In this document: one piece after another, positions 35,510 through 44,799 of the stretch | Position numbering within the stretch: the first letter of the stretch is position 1 | How the letters are laid out: each line of letters opens with the position of its first letter | From: Paraburkholderia caribensis | GTDB lineage: Bacteria; Pseudomonadota; Gammaproteobacteria; Burkholderiales; Burkholderiaceae | DNA: 64,000 nucleotides | Assembly: GCF_002902945.1 (NCBI RefSeq) | Contig: NZ_CP026102.1 | Location: forward strand, 1,426,001-1,490,000 | Direction: 5' to 3' | The notes under the pieces: generated by a model | Databases searched by the model: none | Told to the model about the DNA's origin: nothing | Seen by the model: the letters and a program-made list of their open reading frames with translations, nothing else | Program-made: the position numbers and the translations under genes

Positions 35510-37003
35510 TTAAATCAATTCGGCATTAAATGCCGCATTGCTTTCGTTCCGATTCGCATGAACGGCATATTCGACCGGCGACGCTTCATGTCTTGCGCTT
35601 GCCGGCGTGGCGAGCGGCGTACCTCGCGCAAACTCGACACAGCATCTCGCGAGCACGTCCGTCGGATCGACGAGATGCGCGCTACGGCCTTTGCGCGTCA
35701 CCGTCGCCGCTTGCGGAAAAAGCAGCGGCAACTCGGTGCAGGCAAGCAGAATGACTTCGACCTGTTGCGACAACAGACTGTCGACGGCCGCGACGATGTC
35801 GTCGGCGCATTCGCCCGCCGTGAAGCCTGCCTTCACGCCCCGCGTGCCGTAGATCGCATTCATCACGCGCGCCTGCATGGCCGGCGGCGGCAGCACCTGG
35901 GTCATGCCGCGCGCTTCGAGCGCCGTGCGATAGACGCCGCTTGCGATCGTGCCGTCCGTGGCGAGCAGGCCGATACGATCGACGGCGGGAAACGTCGCGC
36001 GCAGATAGTCGGCCGTCACGTTCATCATGTTGATGATGGGCACGCGCAAGCGCGCTTCGATCGGCTCGATGAACGCATGCGCGGTGTTGCACGGAATCGC
36101 AATCAGATCGGCGCCGCCGTCTTCGAGCTTCTTGCATGTCGCGTAGAGCGCGAGCGTCGGGTCCGCGCCATCGCCCGTCAGATGATCGGTGCGGTCGGGA
36201 ATCTGCGGGTTCTGCTCGACCATCACCTTGATGTGGTCCTGATCGCGCGCGGCGGGTGTATTGCGCACCACCTTGTGCATGAAGTCGACCGTCGCGGCGG
36301 GCCCTACGCCGCCCACCACGCCAAGCCTGATCTGGCGCGCCGGCCTGCGCTGTTCCGCGAACAGCAGATGTTGCGCGTACACCGAATAGCTGTCGACGAC
36401 CGGCACGCCGAGAGCGCCGAGCCGCCGCAGCGACAACGCGCTATCGGTGCAGCCCGGCAGCAGCACATCGACGCCCTGCCCGATCAGCGTTTCGCATGCT
36501 TCGCGCAACCCGTCCGCGCCCTTCAAGGGAACGCTCACAATCTCGACACGGGCGCGCGCGCCATACCGTTCGAACAGACGTCGCTCGCACAGCACCGGCG
36601 AGCTCAGCACGCCGACGCGGCGCGCAAGCGGATAGCGTTGGCGAATATGTGCAAACAGCGCGGCGATCATGTCGACGATTGCGAGCGTGGTGTTCTGCTG
36701 CAATTCGTCGATAAACAGATGGCTTTCGAAGCATGGCAACGCAACTGCGGGCAAGCCGCGCTGTTCGAAATCGCGTATCGCGTCGAATACGCCCAACTTG
36801 TGTTTCGCTGAACCCGCGACATAAGAAATTGACGCGCGGCGCTCGATATCCGATATGCGTTCGACAGCAATATCGAGTGGCTGAAACATACGCGCATTGG
36901 CATTGGCGTCATGCATTTTGCGCAACACCTCCACGGTTGCCAGACGCGCCGCGCCGCCGACCATGCCGAGCGCACGCCGTCCCATCCCAGACGATGTATT
37001 CAT
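35510..37003 (-). CDS. Tandem Asp/Glu racemase-like protein
   Basis: 497 aa containing two racemase-type halves fused in one chain. The C-terminal half (about 225-460) has the standard PCNTAHAF (C305) and ACTELPLLF (C422) catalytic cysteines. The N-terminal half (about 10-215) has a related LPCFESHLF (C91) and PGCTDSAL (C185), so both cysteines are kept but the surrounding residues have diverged. The start at 37003 has GAGGGAC just upstream. Single-domain aspartate racemases are about 230-250 aa, so this is a duplicated or fused form. The substrate may be an amino acid or a related acid such as hydantoate. Confidence 0.82.
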   Translation of the reverse strand: MNTSSGMGRRALGMVGGAARLATVEVLRKMHDANANARMFQPLDIAVERISDIERRASISYVAGSAKHKLGVFDAIRDFEQRGLPAVALPCFESHLFIDELQQNTTLAIVDMIAALFAHIRQRYPLARRVGVLSSPVLCERRLFERYGARARVEIVSVPLKGADGLREACETLIGQGVDVLLPGCTDSALSLRRLGALGVPVVDSYSVYAQHLLFAEQRRPARQIRLGVVGGVGPAATVDFMHKVVRNTPAARDQDHIKVMVEQNPQIPDRTDHLTGDGADPTLALYATCKKLEDGGADLIAIPCNTAHAFIEPIEARLRVPIINMMNVTADYLRATFPAVDRIGLLATDGTIASGVYRTALEARGMTQVLPPPAMQARVMNAIYGTRGVKAGFTAGECADDIVAAVDSLLSQQVEVILLACTELPLLFPQAATVTRKGRSAHLVDPTDVLARCCVEFARGTPLATPASARHEASPVEYAVHANRNESNAAFNAELI

Positions 37004-37389
37004 AGTCCCTCGCTTCGCTGTCTTATTGAAAGCGCGCATTGCGGCGCCCGCCGTGTTCAGGCCACTGGCGCCTTACATCGAATCCCGTATCGCGGCGCCG
37101 ATCAGAATATAAATCCGAATCGGCATTTATGTCGCATGAATAAGACGGGAAGTCTCCGTATAAACAACAGGCTTAGCTAATTCGCCTTTTTAACCGTCGC
37201 CAATTGCGTCTGGTTAACCCCTACATGCGCCGAAATTGACAATTAACGGCAATTCATTCCATTCCGGACGGCAACCCTGTGCTCGCTTTCCCGGCTCGTT
37301 TCGGGTCCACCCCTTGCTGAATTCGCAGACTCAGGACGCTAAAAGACAACACAGCGAGACGACACAGCGGCGAACGGAGATCCGCGTAT
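37004..37389. other. Divergent intergenic, racemase and receiver gene
   Basis: About 385 bp, AT-richer around 37120-37260. It contains near-repeated CAATT blocks such as GACAATTAACGGCAATTC. No small coding frame with a ribosome site was seen; it should hold promoters for the two divergent genes. Confidence 0.4.
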
Positions 37390-37833
37390 ATGGAAACGAA
37401 CAATCCGCACGACACCGACGACGAGTTGCAATGGCGCGCGATCGGCGCGCACATGGCCGACAACCGGCGCGTGCTGGTCGTCGACGATTACGCCGATGCC
37501 GCCGACGCCCTGCAACTGCTGCTGTACGCCAACGGCTTCGAATGCCGTGCGATGCACGGTGCCGAGGACGTCTGCGAACTCGCGTCCCAGTGGCAGCCAT
37601 TTGCCGTCGTGCTCGACATTGCGATGCCCGGCGTCGACGGGCTGGAGCTTGCGCGCCGCCTACGCGCTTCGGAATCGACTTCGCATATGTTGCTGATTGC
37701 CTGTACGGGCTACGCGTCGCAACTCGATCGCGAGCGGGCGCGAGACGCCGGCTTCGACGCGCATTGCGCCAAGCCGCTGACGCCGCAACGTCTGCTCGAA
37801 CTGTTGAAGCGGGCCACCTCTGACGACGCCTGA
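37390..37833 (+). CDS. Single-domain response regulator
   Basis: 147 aa, mostly one CheY-like receiver. Acidic pocket D32/D33 (VLVVDDYADAAD), phospho-acceptor D76 (VVLDIAMPG), T106 (ACTGYA) and K128 (CAKPL) are all present, so it should be phosphorylated. About 25 polar residues precede the domain. No output domain and no kinase gene lies nearby, so it probably takes part in a phosphorelay or acts by protein contact. GGAG is about 10 bases before the start; an internal ATG at M22 is an alternative. Confidence 0.85.
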   Translation: METNNPHDTDDELQWRAIGAHMADNRRVLVVDDYADAADALQLLLYANGFECRAMHGAEDVCELASQWQPFAVVLDIAMPGVDGLELARRLRASESTSHMLLIACTGYASQLDRERARDAGFDAHCAKPLTPQRLLELLKRATSDDA

Positions 37834-38066
37834 CGTGTGTGTAATTCATACAGGCATGTTTGCGCCGTGACGTCGTCTCCATACCGCCAGGGACTAGTCA
37901 CGCGCCTTCACGGATCATGGACGGCGACATGACAGGGGCAGGCACGCGAACTGCTGTCGCAATGTCAGCCCTCGCCGCACAATGGTTTAGCGCGCCCGGG
38001 CGGCTGCGGCGAAGCACCGAGGGAGGCGCTAGCCGGGATATCGCGTTGACAGACAGGAGAACAACG

Positions 38067-38654
38067 ATGCATAGAAGAAATTTCATACTGAGCACCGGCG
38101 CCGCACTCGCTGCAGGCGGTCTTGCCCTCTCAGGCTGCACGATGACGGGATCTCATTCGACGAGCAGCACCAGCAATTCGGACAAACGCCGTGCAATCGA
38201 TTCGAGCGTCGATGAAACGCTCTCACGGCTTTACACGACGGCGCACGGCTCGCGCGAACTGGTCGCGAAAGCGCGTGGCGTACTGGTGTTCCCATCCGTC
38301 GTTCAGGCGGGCTTCTGGATCGGCGGACAATATGGCCAAGGGTCGCTGCGCGTCGGCGGGCAAACGGTGGGTTACTACAGCACGGCTGCGGGCTCGTTCG
38401 GCCTGCAGATCGGCGCGCAGTCGAAGGGCGTGATCTTCCTGTTCATGACGCAGGACGCACTCGACAGCTTCCGCAACAGCCAGGGCTGGTCGGTCGGCGG
38501 CGATGCGACCGTGGCGCTCGTGAAGGTCGGCGCAAACGGCAACATCGACACGACCACCGCCACCAAGCCCGTCGAGGCATTCGTGCTAACCAACGCCGGC
38601 TTGATGGCGGGCGTGTCGCTTGAAGGCGCGAAGATTTCGCGGCTCGATATCTGA
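38067..38654 (+). CDS. SYLF/Ysc84-domain lipoprotein
   Basis: 195 aa. A signal region with LALSGC lipobox follows the basic start MHRRNF. The mature domain (about 40-195) shows the SYLF signature: ARGVLVFPSVVQAGFWIGGQYGQG, SVGGDATVALVKVG and a C-terminal AGLMAGVSLEGAKI, a fold known to bind phosphoinositides in eukaryotes and lipids in bacteria. AGGAG lies 8 bases before the ATG at 38067; upstream in-frame ATGs lack one. It is probably outer-membrane or periplasmic; its role in bacteria is poorly defined. Confidence 0.88.
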   Translation: MHRRNFILSTGAALAAGGLALSGCTMTGSHSTSSTSNSDKRRAIDSSVDETLSRLYTTAHGSRELVAKARGVLVFPSVVQAGFWIGGQYGQGSLRVGGQTVGYYSTAAGSFGLQIGAQSKGVIFLFMTQDALDSFRNSQGWSVGGDATVALVKVGANGNIDTTTATKPVEAFVLTNAGLMAGVSLEGAKISRLDI

Positions 38655-39065
38655 GCGCTAAATAGAGCGCGGATGTAGTACGGGGGACGGGGCGCGCAAT
38701 GCGCCCCGTATCAGGTCGCTCCGGCGCACTTGTGTAAAACCCTCACGGTGTCCGATGGCTTTTACATCCGGACAGTAACGCACCGTTCATCACGCGCACG
38801 TTCACCAAGTTGACGCATTTCATCCTCTACAGTGCTTCATGCACCGCAGTCCCGCGCCCCGTAAAGATCTGAAGAAAACGCCAGGCCGCGCCGCAGCGGC
38901 TTCACGACCTGCGCGTACAGATGGCACACCGCTTGCTGCGTTCCGATGCCGCCGTCCTCGCCTAACGCCGACCCGGTCCGCTCCACGGATCGCGCCAGCC
39001 ATTTACGGCGGCATTCCATTCCAAGCGTCCCACTCAATTCACTCTTTTCACCAGGAGTCACTACC
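38655..39065. other. Region upstream of glgA
   Basis: About 410 bp. It holds an inverted pair TGTAAAA (38733-38739) and TTTTACA (38760-38766) overlapping another pair TGTCCGATG with CATCCGGACA. The glgA ribosome site AGGAG lies near its end. No convincing gene was found. Confidence 0.4.
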
Positions 39066-40688
39066 TTGACGCTGAACGTCCTTCTCGTCGCCGCGGAGGC
39101 GATGCCGCTGGCGAAGTCCGGCGGTTTGGGCGATATGGTGAGTGCCTACGCCGCCGCGTTGCGCGACGCGGGCGTCGCTTCGACCATTCTGTTGCCTGCG
39201 TACCCTGCCGCGCTCGAACGCGCGGCGGGCGTAACGCCGATCTGCCGCATCAGCGGCCTGCCGGGCGGGGACGCGCGGCTGTTACGCGCGCACATGCCCG
39301 ATACGGGTGTGCCCGTCCTGCTCCTGCAGATGGATCATCTGTTCAAGCGCGACAACCTCTATCAGGACGAGCAGGGCCGCGACTATCTCGACAACGCGAT
39401 CCGCTTTGCGTCGCTCGCCGCGGCCGCGACGCGCATCGCGCGTGGCGTGCGCGGCGTGCAGACGCCCGACATCGTGCATGCGCACGACTGGCACGCCGGC
39501 CTCACGCCGCTGTTGATGAAGCTCGCGGGCGTCGCGGCAAAAAGCGTGTTCACCGTGCACAACCTTGCTTTCCAGGGCAACTATCCGCTCGCGCTGGGTA
39601 GCTGGATGGGCGTGCCGCCCGAACTGCTCGCGCCCGCCTTGACGGACCCGCGCAGCATCGAGTTCTACGGTGCGCTCAGCATGATGAAAGCGGGCATCGT
39701 GCACGCGGACAAGGTAGTCACCGTCAGCGAGAACTACGCGCGCGAAATTCTCACGCCGCATTTCGGACATCTGATGGAAGGCGTGCTGCAGGCGTGCTCG
39801 CACAAGCTGTCGGGTATCACGAACGGAATCGACAGTGTCACTTGGAATCCCGCTGCCGACCCGCTGATCGCACGCGCTTATTCCGCCGACGATGTGCGCG
39901 GCAAGCAGGCCTGCAAGCGCGATCTGCAGCAGACCTTCGGCCTGACGGTCGATCCATTCGCGCCGCTGGTTGCGATCGGCAGCCGTCTCACGTCGCAAAA
40001 GCTTGCGGACGTCGTGGTCGAAGCGCTGCCGTTGCTGCTCGCACGCCATCCGCGGCTACAGGTGGCGATTCTCGGCAAAGGCGAAGCGTACCTCGAAGCC
40101 GCCGTGCGCGATCTCGCCGCCGCGTGGCCGCAGCGCGTCGGCGCGTACGTCGGCTATGACGAGCGGCGCGCGCACATGCTGCACGCGGGTGCCGACGTGT
40201 TGCTGCATGGCAGCCGCTTCGAGCCGTGCGGGCTCACTCAGCTCTACGCGCTGCGCTACGGCACGATTCCCGTCGCGTCGCGTGTCGGCGGGCTGCGCGA
40301 CACGATCGTCGATTACACGCCCGAGCGTTCGCCCGAACTCGGTTTGCCCGAAGAAGGCGCAACGGGCTTCCTGTTCGACGGCGAAACACCCGAGGACGTC
40401 GCGGCGGCGGTGCAGCGCGCGCTCGACGCGTTCATGCGGCCTTCGTCGTGGCATGCGCTGCAGCGCAATGCGATGCGGTGCGATTCCAGCTGGCGCAAGC
40501 CGGTGCAGGCGTATCTGAAACTCTATGGCACGCTGACGGACGCACGCCCGGCACAACCGCGTGTCGATGTCGACCGCGTCGCAGCGGCCTCGACGCAACG
40601 TCGCGCGAACGCGAACGGCGCAGCGAGCGCGCAGACGGTGTGGAGCAATGGCGCCACGGCGCAGGACACGGTGGCGCGAAGCGCTTGA
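39066..40688 (+). CDS. glgA: Glycogen synthase, TTG start
   Basis: 540-aa GT5 glycosyltransferase that adds glucose from ADP-glucose to glycogen. The KSGGLGD motif (K17) and the C-terminal SRFEPCGLTQLYALRYGTIPVASRVGGL region are diagnostic. The ATG frame opens earlier, but the likely start is TTG at 39066, because AGGAG lies 8 bases before it and the protein then begins, as in other GlgAs, right before NVLLVAAEA. It ends with a low-complexity tail of about 40 residues (VDRVAAASTQRRAN...). It faces glgX across a strong terminator. Confidence 0.92.
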   Translation: MTLNVLLVAAEAMPLAKSGGLGDMVSAYAAALRDAGVASTILLPAYPAALERAAGVTPICRISGLPGGDARLLRAHMPDTGVPVLLLQMDHLFKRDNLYQDEQGRDYLDNAIRFASLAAAATRIARGVRGVQTPDIVHAHDWHAGLTPLLMKLAGVAAKSVFTVHNLAFQGNYPLALGSWMGVPPELLAPALTDPRSIEFYGALSMMKAGIVHADKVVTVSENYAREILTPHFGHLMEGVLQACSHKLSGITNGIDSVTWNPAADPLIARAYSADDVRGKQACKRDLQQTFGLTVDPFAPLVAIGSRLTSQKLADVVVEALPLLLARHPRLQVAILGKGEAYLEAAVRDLAAAWPQRVGAYVGYDERRAHMLHAGADVLLHGSRFEPCGLTQLYALRYGTIPVASRVGGLRDTIVDYTPERSPELGLPEEGATGFLFDGETPEDVAAAVQRALDAFMRPSSWHALQRNAMRCDSSWRKPVQAYLKLYGTLTDARPAQPRVDVDRVAAASTQRRANANGAASAQTVWSNGATAQDTVARSA

Positions 40689-40728
40689 GGATGACGCAGC
40701 GGGCCACGCGCGGAGCGCGCAGATAGCA

Positions 40729-40762
40729 ACGGACCTCTTCTCGCGAAGAGGTCCGTTTTTTT
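40729..40762 (+). terminator. Strong intrinsic terminator after glgA
   Basis: A perfect 12-bp stem, ACGGACCTCTTC (40729-40740) and GAAGAGGTCCGT (40745-40756), has a TCGC loop and a run of seven T (40756-40762). It lies about 40 bp after the glgA stop. Confidence 0.93.
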
Positions 40763-40836
40763 ACCGCTATCACTTCCTCTCAGGTCCGCCACTACGCCTA
40801 TAGATCCGCGCCGGCAAGGTCACACCTTCGAGCCGC

Positions 40837-43008
40837 TCACTCCGTCAAACGCTCTTCGAGCCGCTGGAAGATCCGCTTCGTCTCGCCCTTCGCATGCAAC
40901 GAGAACAGCAACAGCGAACGGCCCGTCACCTGATACACGTCACCCGATTCGAAATCGGGCAACTCGTCGCGCTCCGGCGCGTTGGTGTCGATCATGCAGC
41001 TCCACCGATCGCTGCCCGGTATCTCCGGCAACGTGAAGTCGACGACGTCGTGATACGCGTTGATGACAAGCAACAGCGTCGCGTCGGAAGCTGGACGCCG
41101 GATGCCGCTCGCCTGCGCGCGCCCGTCGATCACGAGGCCAAAGCAGCGCATCGCCGAATCGTCCCACTGCTCGCCCGTTAGTTCGACGCCCGCCGGGCTC
41201 AGCCATTTCACGTCCTTCACGCCCATGTCTTCGCGCATCTCGCCCGTCAGAAAGCGATTGCGCCTCAGCACAGGCAACGCGTGACGCAGCGTGGTCAGCT
41301 TGCGCACGAACTCGGTGAGCGCGCGGCCGTTGTCGTCGATACCCGTCCAGTCGACCCAGCTGACCTCGTTATCCTGGCAATACGCGTTGTTATTGCCCTT
41401 CTGCGTGCGGCCGAATTCGTCGCCGGCAAGCACCATCGGCGTGCCTTGCGAAAACAGCAGCGTCGCGAGCAGATTGCGTTTCTGCCGCTCGCGCAGTGCG
41501 ATCACTTCGGGATCGTCGGATGGTCCTTCCTCCCCGCAATTCCACGAGCGGTTGTCGCTATGGCCGTCGTTGTTGTCTTCACCGTTCGCTTCGTTGTGGC
41601 GCTCGTTGTACGACACGAGATCGTTCAGCGTGAAGCCGTCATGCGCGGTGATGAAGTTCACGCTCGCCCACGGGCGCCTGCCGCGCCGGTTGAAGAAGTC
41701 GCCCGAAGCGGTGAGGCGCTTCGCGAGATCGGCGGCGGACGCTTCGTCGCCCTTCCAGAACGAGCGCACCGTGTCGCGATAGCGATCGTTCCATTCGGCC
41801 CAGCCAGGCGGAAAGCCGCCCACCTGATAGCCGCCCGGCCCGCAGTCCCACGGCTCCGCGATCAGCTTCACGCTGGAGATGATCGGGTCCTGCCGGCAAC
41901 TGTCCAGAAAGCCGCCGCCTTCGTCGAAACCGTACGGCTCGCGCCCGAGGATGGTCGCGAGATCGAAGCGAAAGCCGTCGACGTTCATCTCCGTCACCCA
42001 GTAGCGCAGACTGTCCGTGACCATCTGCAGCACGCGCGGATGCGACAGGTTCAGCGTGTTGCCCGTGCCCGTGTCGTTGATGTAATAGCGGCGCTCCTCA
42101 GGCATCAGCCGGTAGTACGACGCGTTGTCGATGCCGCGAAACGACAGCGTCGGCCCGCGCTCGTTGCCTTCCGCCGTGTGGTTGTATACGACATCGAGTA
42201 TCAGTTCGAGACCGGCGTCGTGCAGCCGGTCGATCATCTCCTTGAACTCCTCGATCACGCCGGGGCCGCGCGCGAAGTAACGCGGATCGGCCGCGAAAAA
42301 GCCGATCGTGTTGTAACCCCAGTAGTTCGTCAGCCCTTTGTCGAGCAGGTACGAATCGTTGACGAACGAATGAATGGGCAACAGTTCGATCGTCGTCACG
42401 CCGACGCGCCTGATATGGTCGATCACGGCTTTCTGCGCCAGGCCGTCGAACGTGCCGCGCATCTTTTCCGGCACGCCGGGATGCATCTTCGTATAGCCGC
42501 GCACGTGGGTCTCGTAGACGATGGTGCGATCCCACGGCACGCGCACGCGCGTCGGATGGGTCCAGTTGAACGTCTGGTCGACCACCTGGCACTTCGGCAT
42601 GAAAGACGCGCTGTCGCGCTCGTCGAACGTGAGGTCGTCTTCCGTTTCGAGCGTATAACCGAACAGCGACGGGTCCCAGCGCAACGACCCGACATGCGCC
42701 TTCGCATACGGATCGAGCAGCAGCTTGTTCGGATTGAAGCGATGGCCGGCCTCGGGCTCGTACGGACCATGCACGCGATAGCCATACACGGTGCCGGGCT
42801 TCAGGCCGGCCATATGCACATGCCACACTTCGTCCGTGTATTCGGGCAGTTCGATGCGTTCGAGTTCCTTCTTGCCTTCGTCGTCGAACAGGCACAACTC
42901 GACCTTCGTCGCGTGCGCGGAAAAGAGCGCGAAGTTGACCCCTCTGCCGTCCCAGGTCGCGCCGAGCGGAAACGGCAGGCCCTCGGAAATGCGGGAATCG
43001 GTGGGCAT
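40837..43008 (-). CDS. glgX: Glycogen debranching enzyme
   Basis: 723-aa GH13 isoamylase-type enzyme that removes alpha-1,6 branches from phosphorylase-trimmed glycogen. A CBM48-like N-terminal domain (LPFPLGATWDGRGVNFALFSAHATKVELCLFD) precedes the barrel. The catalytic nucleophile is D349 (GFRFDLA), acid/base E385 (LIAEPWD), with the transition-state Asp in TAHDGF. The ATG at 43008 is chosen because AGGA lies 8 bases upstream and it places the CBM48 domain at the N terminus. It is convergent with glgA, so the two are not in one operon. Confidence 0.93.
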   Translation of the reverse strand: MPTDSRISEGLPFPLGATWDGRGVNFALFSAHATKVELCLFDDEGKKELERIELPEYTDEVWHVHMAGLKPGTVYGYRVHGPYEPEAGHRFNPNKLLLDPYAKAHVGSLRWDPSLFGYTLETEDDLTFDERDSASFMPKCQVVDQTFNWTHPTRVRVPWDRTIVYETHVRGYTKMHPGVPEKMRGTFDGLAQKAVIDHIRRVGVTTIELLPIHSFVNDSYLLDKGLTNYWGYNTIGFFAADPRYFARGPGVIEEFKEMIDRLHDAGLELILDVVYNHTAEGNERGPTLSFRGIDNASYYRLMPEERRYYINDTGTGNTLNLSHPRVLQMVTDSLRYWVTEMNVDGFRFDLATILGREPYGFDEGGGFLDSCRQDPIISSVKLIAEPWDCGPGGYQVGGFPPGWAEWNDRYRDTVRSFWKGDEASAADLAKRLTASGDFFNRRGRRPWASVNFITAHDGFTLNDLVSYNERHNEANGEDNNDGHSDNRSWNCGEEGPSDDPEVIALRERQKRNLLATLLFSQGTPMVLAGDEFGRTQKGNNNAYCQDNEVSWVDWTGIDDNGRALTEFVRKLTTLRHALPVLRRNRFLTGEMREDMGVKDVKWLSPAGVELTGEQWDDSAMRCFGLVIDGRAQASGIRRPASDATLLLVINAYHDVVDFTLPEIPGSDRWSCMIDTNAPERDELPDFESGDVYQVTGRSLLLFSLHAKGETKRIFQRLEERLTE

Positions 43009-43534
43009 GGTTGTGTTCCTCAGGCGAATGGAATGGGCGGGGCGTATGACGATGTCTGCATGGACACAGCAGCGTGAAACCGTTAGCAATGTGTGTGCCT
43101 GGCAAGTCAATGAAATCCATGATGGGCGCGCCAGCGTCAGGGCCTCTTGCCGCGCTCCGCGCGCGGCACCCGTGCCGCTGCAGGCGCTGGCGGCGCCGCG
43201 CGAAGGCATCCTGATTGGCCGAACAAGACCCGCAGCGTGGCCGAACTTACAACGATGCAGAAATTTTTTGCCAAACCCTCTTACTTGCAAAACAGCCGCG
43301 TCGCGCGAGCCGTTCACGCCGCCAAGGGCGCGCAACGTCTGGCTCGAAAGCCCGTTGCGCATGACATCAGGCTATGTGCGGCGGCGCGGCGATCCCGCCA
43401 CGCACGGCGTCAAACGGGTCGCCGGGAGGTCGCCGACGGGATTGGCACGCGTCATGCATACGTGCAAACCAATTCACGATGACGTTTCGCTCGCACCCGA
43501 ACCCGGCTGCGAGATCAGAAGTTTGCCTGTACAT
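43009..43534. other. Intergenic between glgX and receiver gene
   Basis: About 525 bp upstream of both divergent genes. A short AT-rich patch lies at about 43245-43290 (AGAAATTTTTTGCCAAACC). No supported protein or RNA gene was seen; the plus-strand frames lack a ribosome site and look like noise. Confidence 0.4.
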
Positions 43535-43966
43535 ATGGATTCGAACGCACTGTCGGATAGTCACCTTCCTACCATCCTGCTCATCGATGACGAGCCGGAC
43601 CTGCTAATCGCGTGGGCGCTCCTGCTCGAACTGGAGGGTTTTCACGTACTCACGGCTTTCGAGCCGCACGAAGGGGTCGAGCTTGCGCAGCGGGTGCACC
43701 CCGCGCTTGTCATCACGGATCTGATGATGCCCGGCATGGATGGCGCGGAGGTATGCCGTACGCTCAAGAGCGATCCCGGTCTCGACGGGATGCCCGTGAT
43801 CCTGTGGAGTGCCTCGACCGACATTCCCACCGACCTGGATTGCGAATGCACGCTGCACAAGCCCGTTGCGCGCGAGACCTTGCTGGATCAGGTCGATCTG
43901 CTGCTGGGCCGCCTGCGCGACGGCGCCAGGCCCGTGCGCGGCGGGGACGATGTGTCGTTGAACTAG
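43535..43966 (+). CDS. Single-domain response regulator
   Basis: 143-aa receiver protein. D18/D19 (LLIDDEPD), phospho-acceptor D62 (VITDLMMPGMDG), S92 (WSAS) and K109 (LHKP) are intact. No effector domain is attached. The start at 43535 gives a short leader before the domain but has only a weak ribosome site; ATG at 43454 in frame is the main alternative. Its stop codon lies inside a 15-bp tandem repeat. No kinase gene is adjacent. Confidence 0.82.
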   Translation: MDSNALSDSHLPTILLIDDEPDLLIAWALLLELEGFHVLTAFEPHEGVELAQRVHPALVITDLMMPGMDGAEVCRTLKSDPGLDGMPVILWSASTDIPTDLDCECTLHKPVARETLLDQVDLLLGRLRDGARPVRGGDDVSLN

Positions 43967-43997
43967 CCGTCGTTGAACTAGCCGTCGTTGAACTAGC
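43954..43997 (+). repeat. 15-bp tandem repeat at gene end
   Basis: GTCGTTGAACTAGCC occurs at 43954-43968 and 43969-43983, with a third copy lacking the last base at 43984-43997. Each copy contains the codons for SLN followed by TAG in the response regulator frame. Confidence 0.9.
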
Positions 43998-44059
43998 GTC
44001 ACGCACCCCGCGCACCCCGCACACACCGCGCAAATCCGGCATGACGCCACCATAAGAAT

Positions 44060-44096
44060 GGGCCGCGTTACCACGCGGCCCAGCGGGCTTCGCCCG
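44060..44096. terminator. Hairpin pair near csbD end
   Basis: GGGCCGCGT (44060-44068) pairs with ACGCGGCCC (44073-44081), loop TACC, and a smaller CGGGC/GCCCG hairpin follows (44084-44096). There is no T-tract on either strand beyond a short minus-strand ATTCTTA, so it may act as a weak terminator for csbD or the receiver gene. Confidence 0.4.
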
Positions 44097-44161
44097 TCTA
44101 CTTGTTCGCTCCCTGCGATCGAACGGCCGGGCGGCCAGAAGCCCCGCCCGGCACGCCGCGA

Positions 44162-44359
44162 TCAGTGATGCTTGCGGTCTTCGCGGGCGATGTCCTTTGC
44201 GTCTTCCTTCGCATCGCCATACGACTTCTGCACTTCGCCGGCGCCTTGCTGCAGGTCGCCCTTCAGTTCCTGGCTACGGTTGCCCGTGGCCTTGCCGACA
44301 GTCTCGTTGACCTTGCCCTTCACCTTTTCGACCGTACCCTTCACTTGATCCTTGTTCAT
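44162..44359 (-). CDS. CsbD family stress protein
   Basis: 65 aa, very hydrophilic, with the CsbD pattern MNKDQVKGTVEKVKGKVNETVGKATGN and a C-terminal helix of Lys, Asp and Glu. GGAG lies 6 bases before the ATG at 44359. CsbD proteins are induced in general stress in many bacteria, but their molecular function is unknown. Confidence 0.9.
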   Translation of the reverse strand: MNKDQVKGTVEKVKGKVNETVGKATGNRSQELKGDLQQGAGEVQKSYGDAKEDAKDIAREDRKHH

Positions 44360-44451
44360 GGCTGACTCCGTCTGGTTACGCCGACGCAACGGTTGCGCCA
44401 GTCATGGCCGATAGAGCATCCGCTGTGCCTGAGTGTGACGCGCACGCGGCG

Positions 44452-44661
44452 TCAGCCCACGGCGGGCGCGCGCGCTTCGAGCGCCCGCAACAATTCGTCG
44501 AGCTTGTGGGCGCGCGTGCGTTGCGACGGCACCAGCCGCGCCGCGAGCACGGCGTTGAGCCGCGTGCGCCAGTACGACAGTGGGAAACGATGCTCGGCTG
44601 CCATACGGGCGAGCACCCGTTCGAGATGTTGAAGCTCGCTTTCCAGTTGATAGTTGTCCAT
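44452..44661 (-). CDS. Hypothetical protein (69 aa)
   Basis: Small helical protein starting MDNYQLESELQHLERVLARMAAEHRFPLSYWRTRL. GGGGA precedes the ATG by about 6 bases, which supports this start over an in-frame ATG at 44742. Arg/Leu-rich amphipathic helices suggest a dimer or a nucleic-acid or protein binder. No family recognised. It lies between the csbD and P4H-like genes on the same strand. Confidence 0.55.
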   Translation of the reverse strand: MDNYQLESELQHLERVLARMAAEHRFPLSYWRTRLNAVLAARLVPSQRTRAHKLDELLRALEARAPAVG

Positions 44662-44799
44662 TGTCGGTCCCCGGATGTTCTCAGTCTGAGGGGCATGTGC
44701 GTGGCGCCTGTCACGTTGAGGGCGCCGAAAACGAGCACGCACGCGCTACCCTCAGGACAGCACCCGCCATACCCGGATGCACTGCGCATCGCGGGCGTG

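Noticed and set aside
38839..39069. Small plus-strand frame upstream of glgA
   Set aside because: No ribosome site, Arg/Pro-rich and overlapping the glgA ribosome site; likely noise.
43147..43482. Plus-strand frame between glgX and the receiver gene
   Set aside because: No ribosome site or domain and an Arg/Ala-rich composition.
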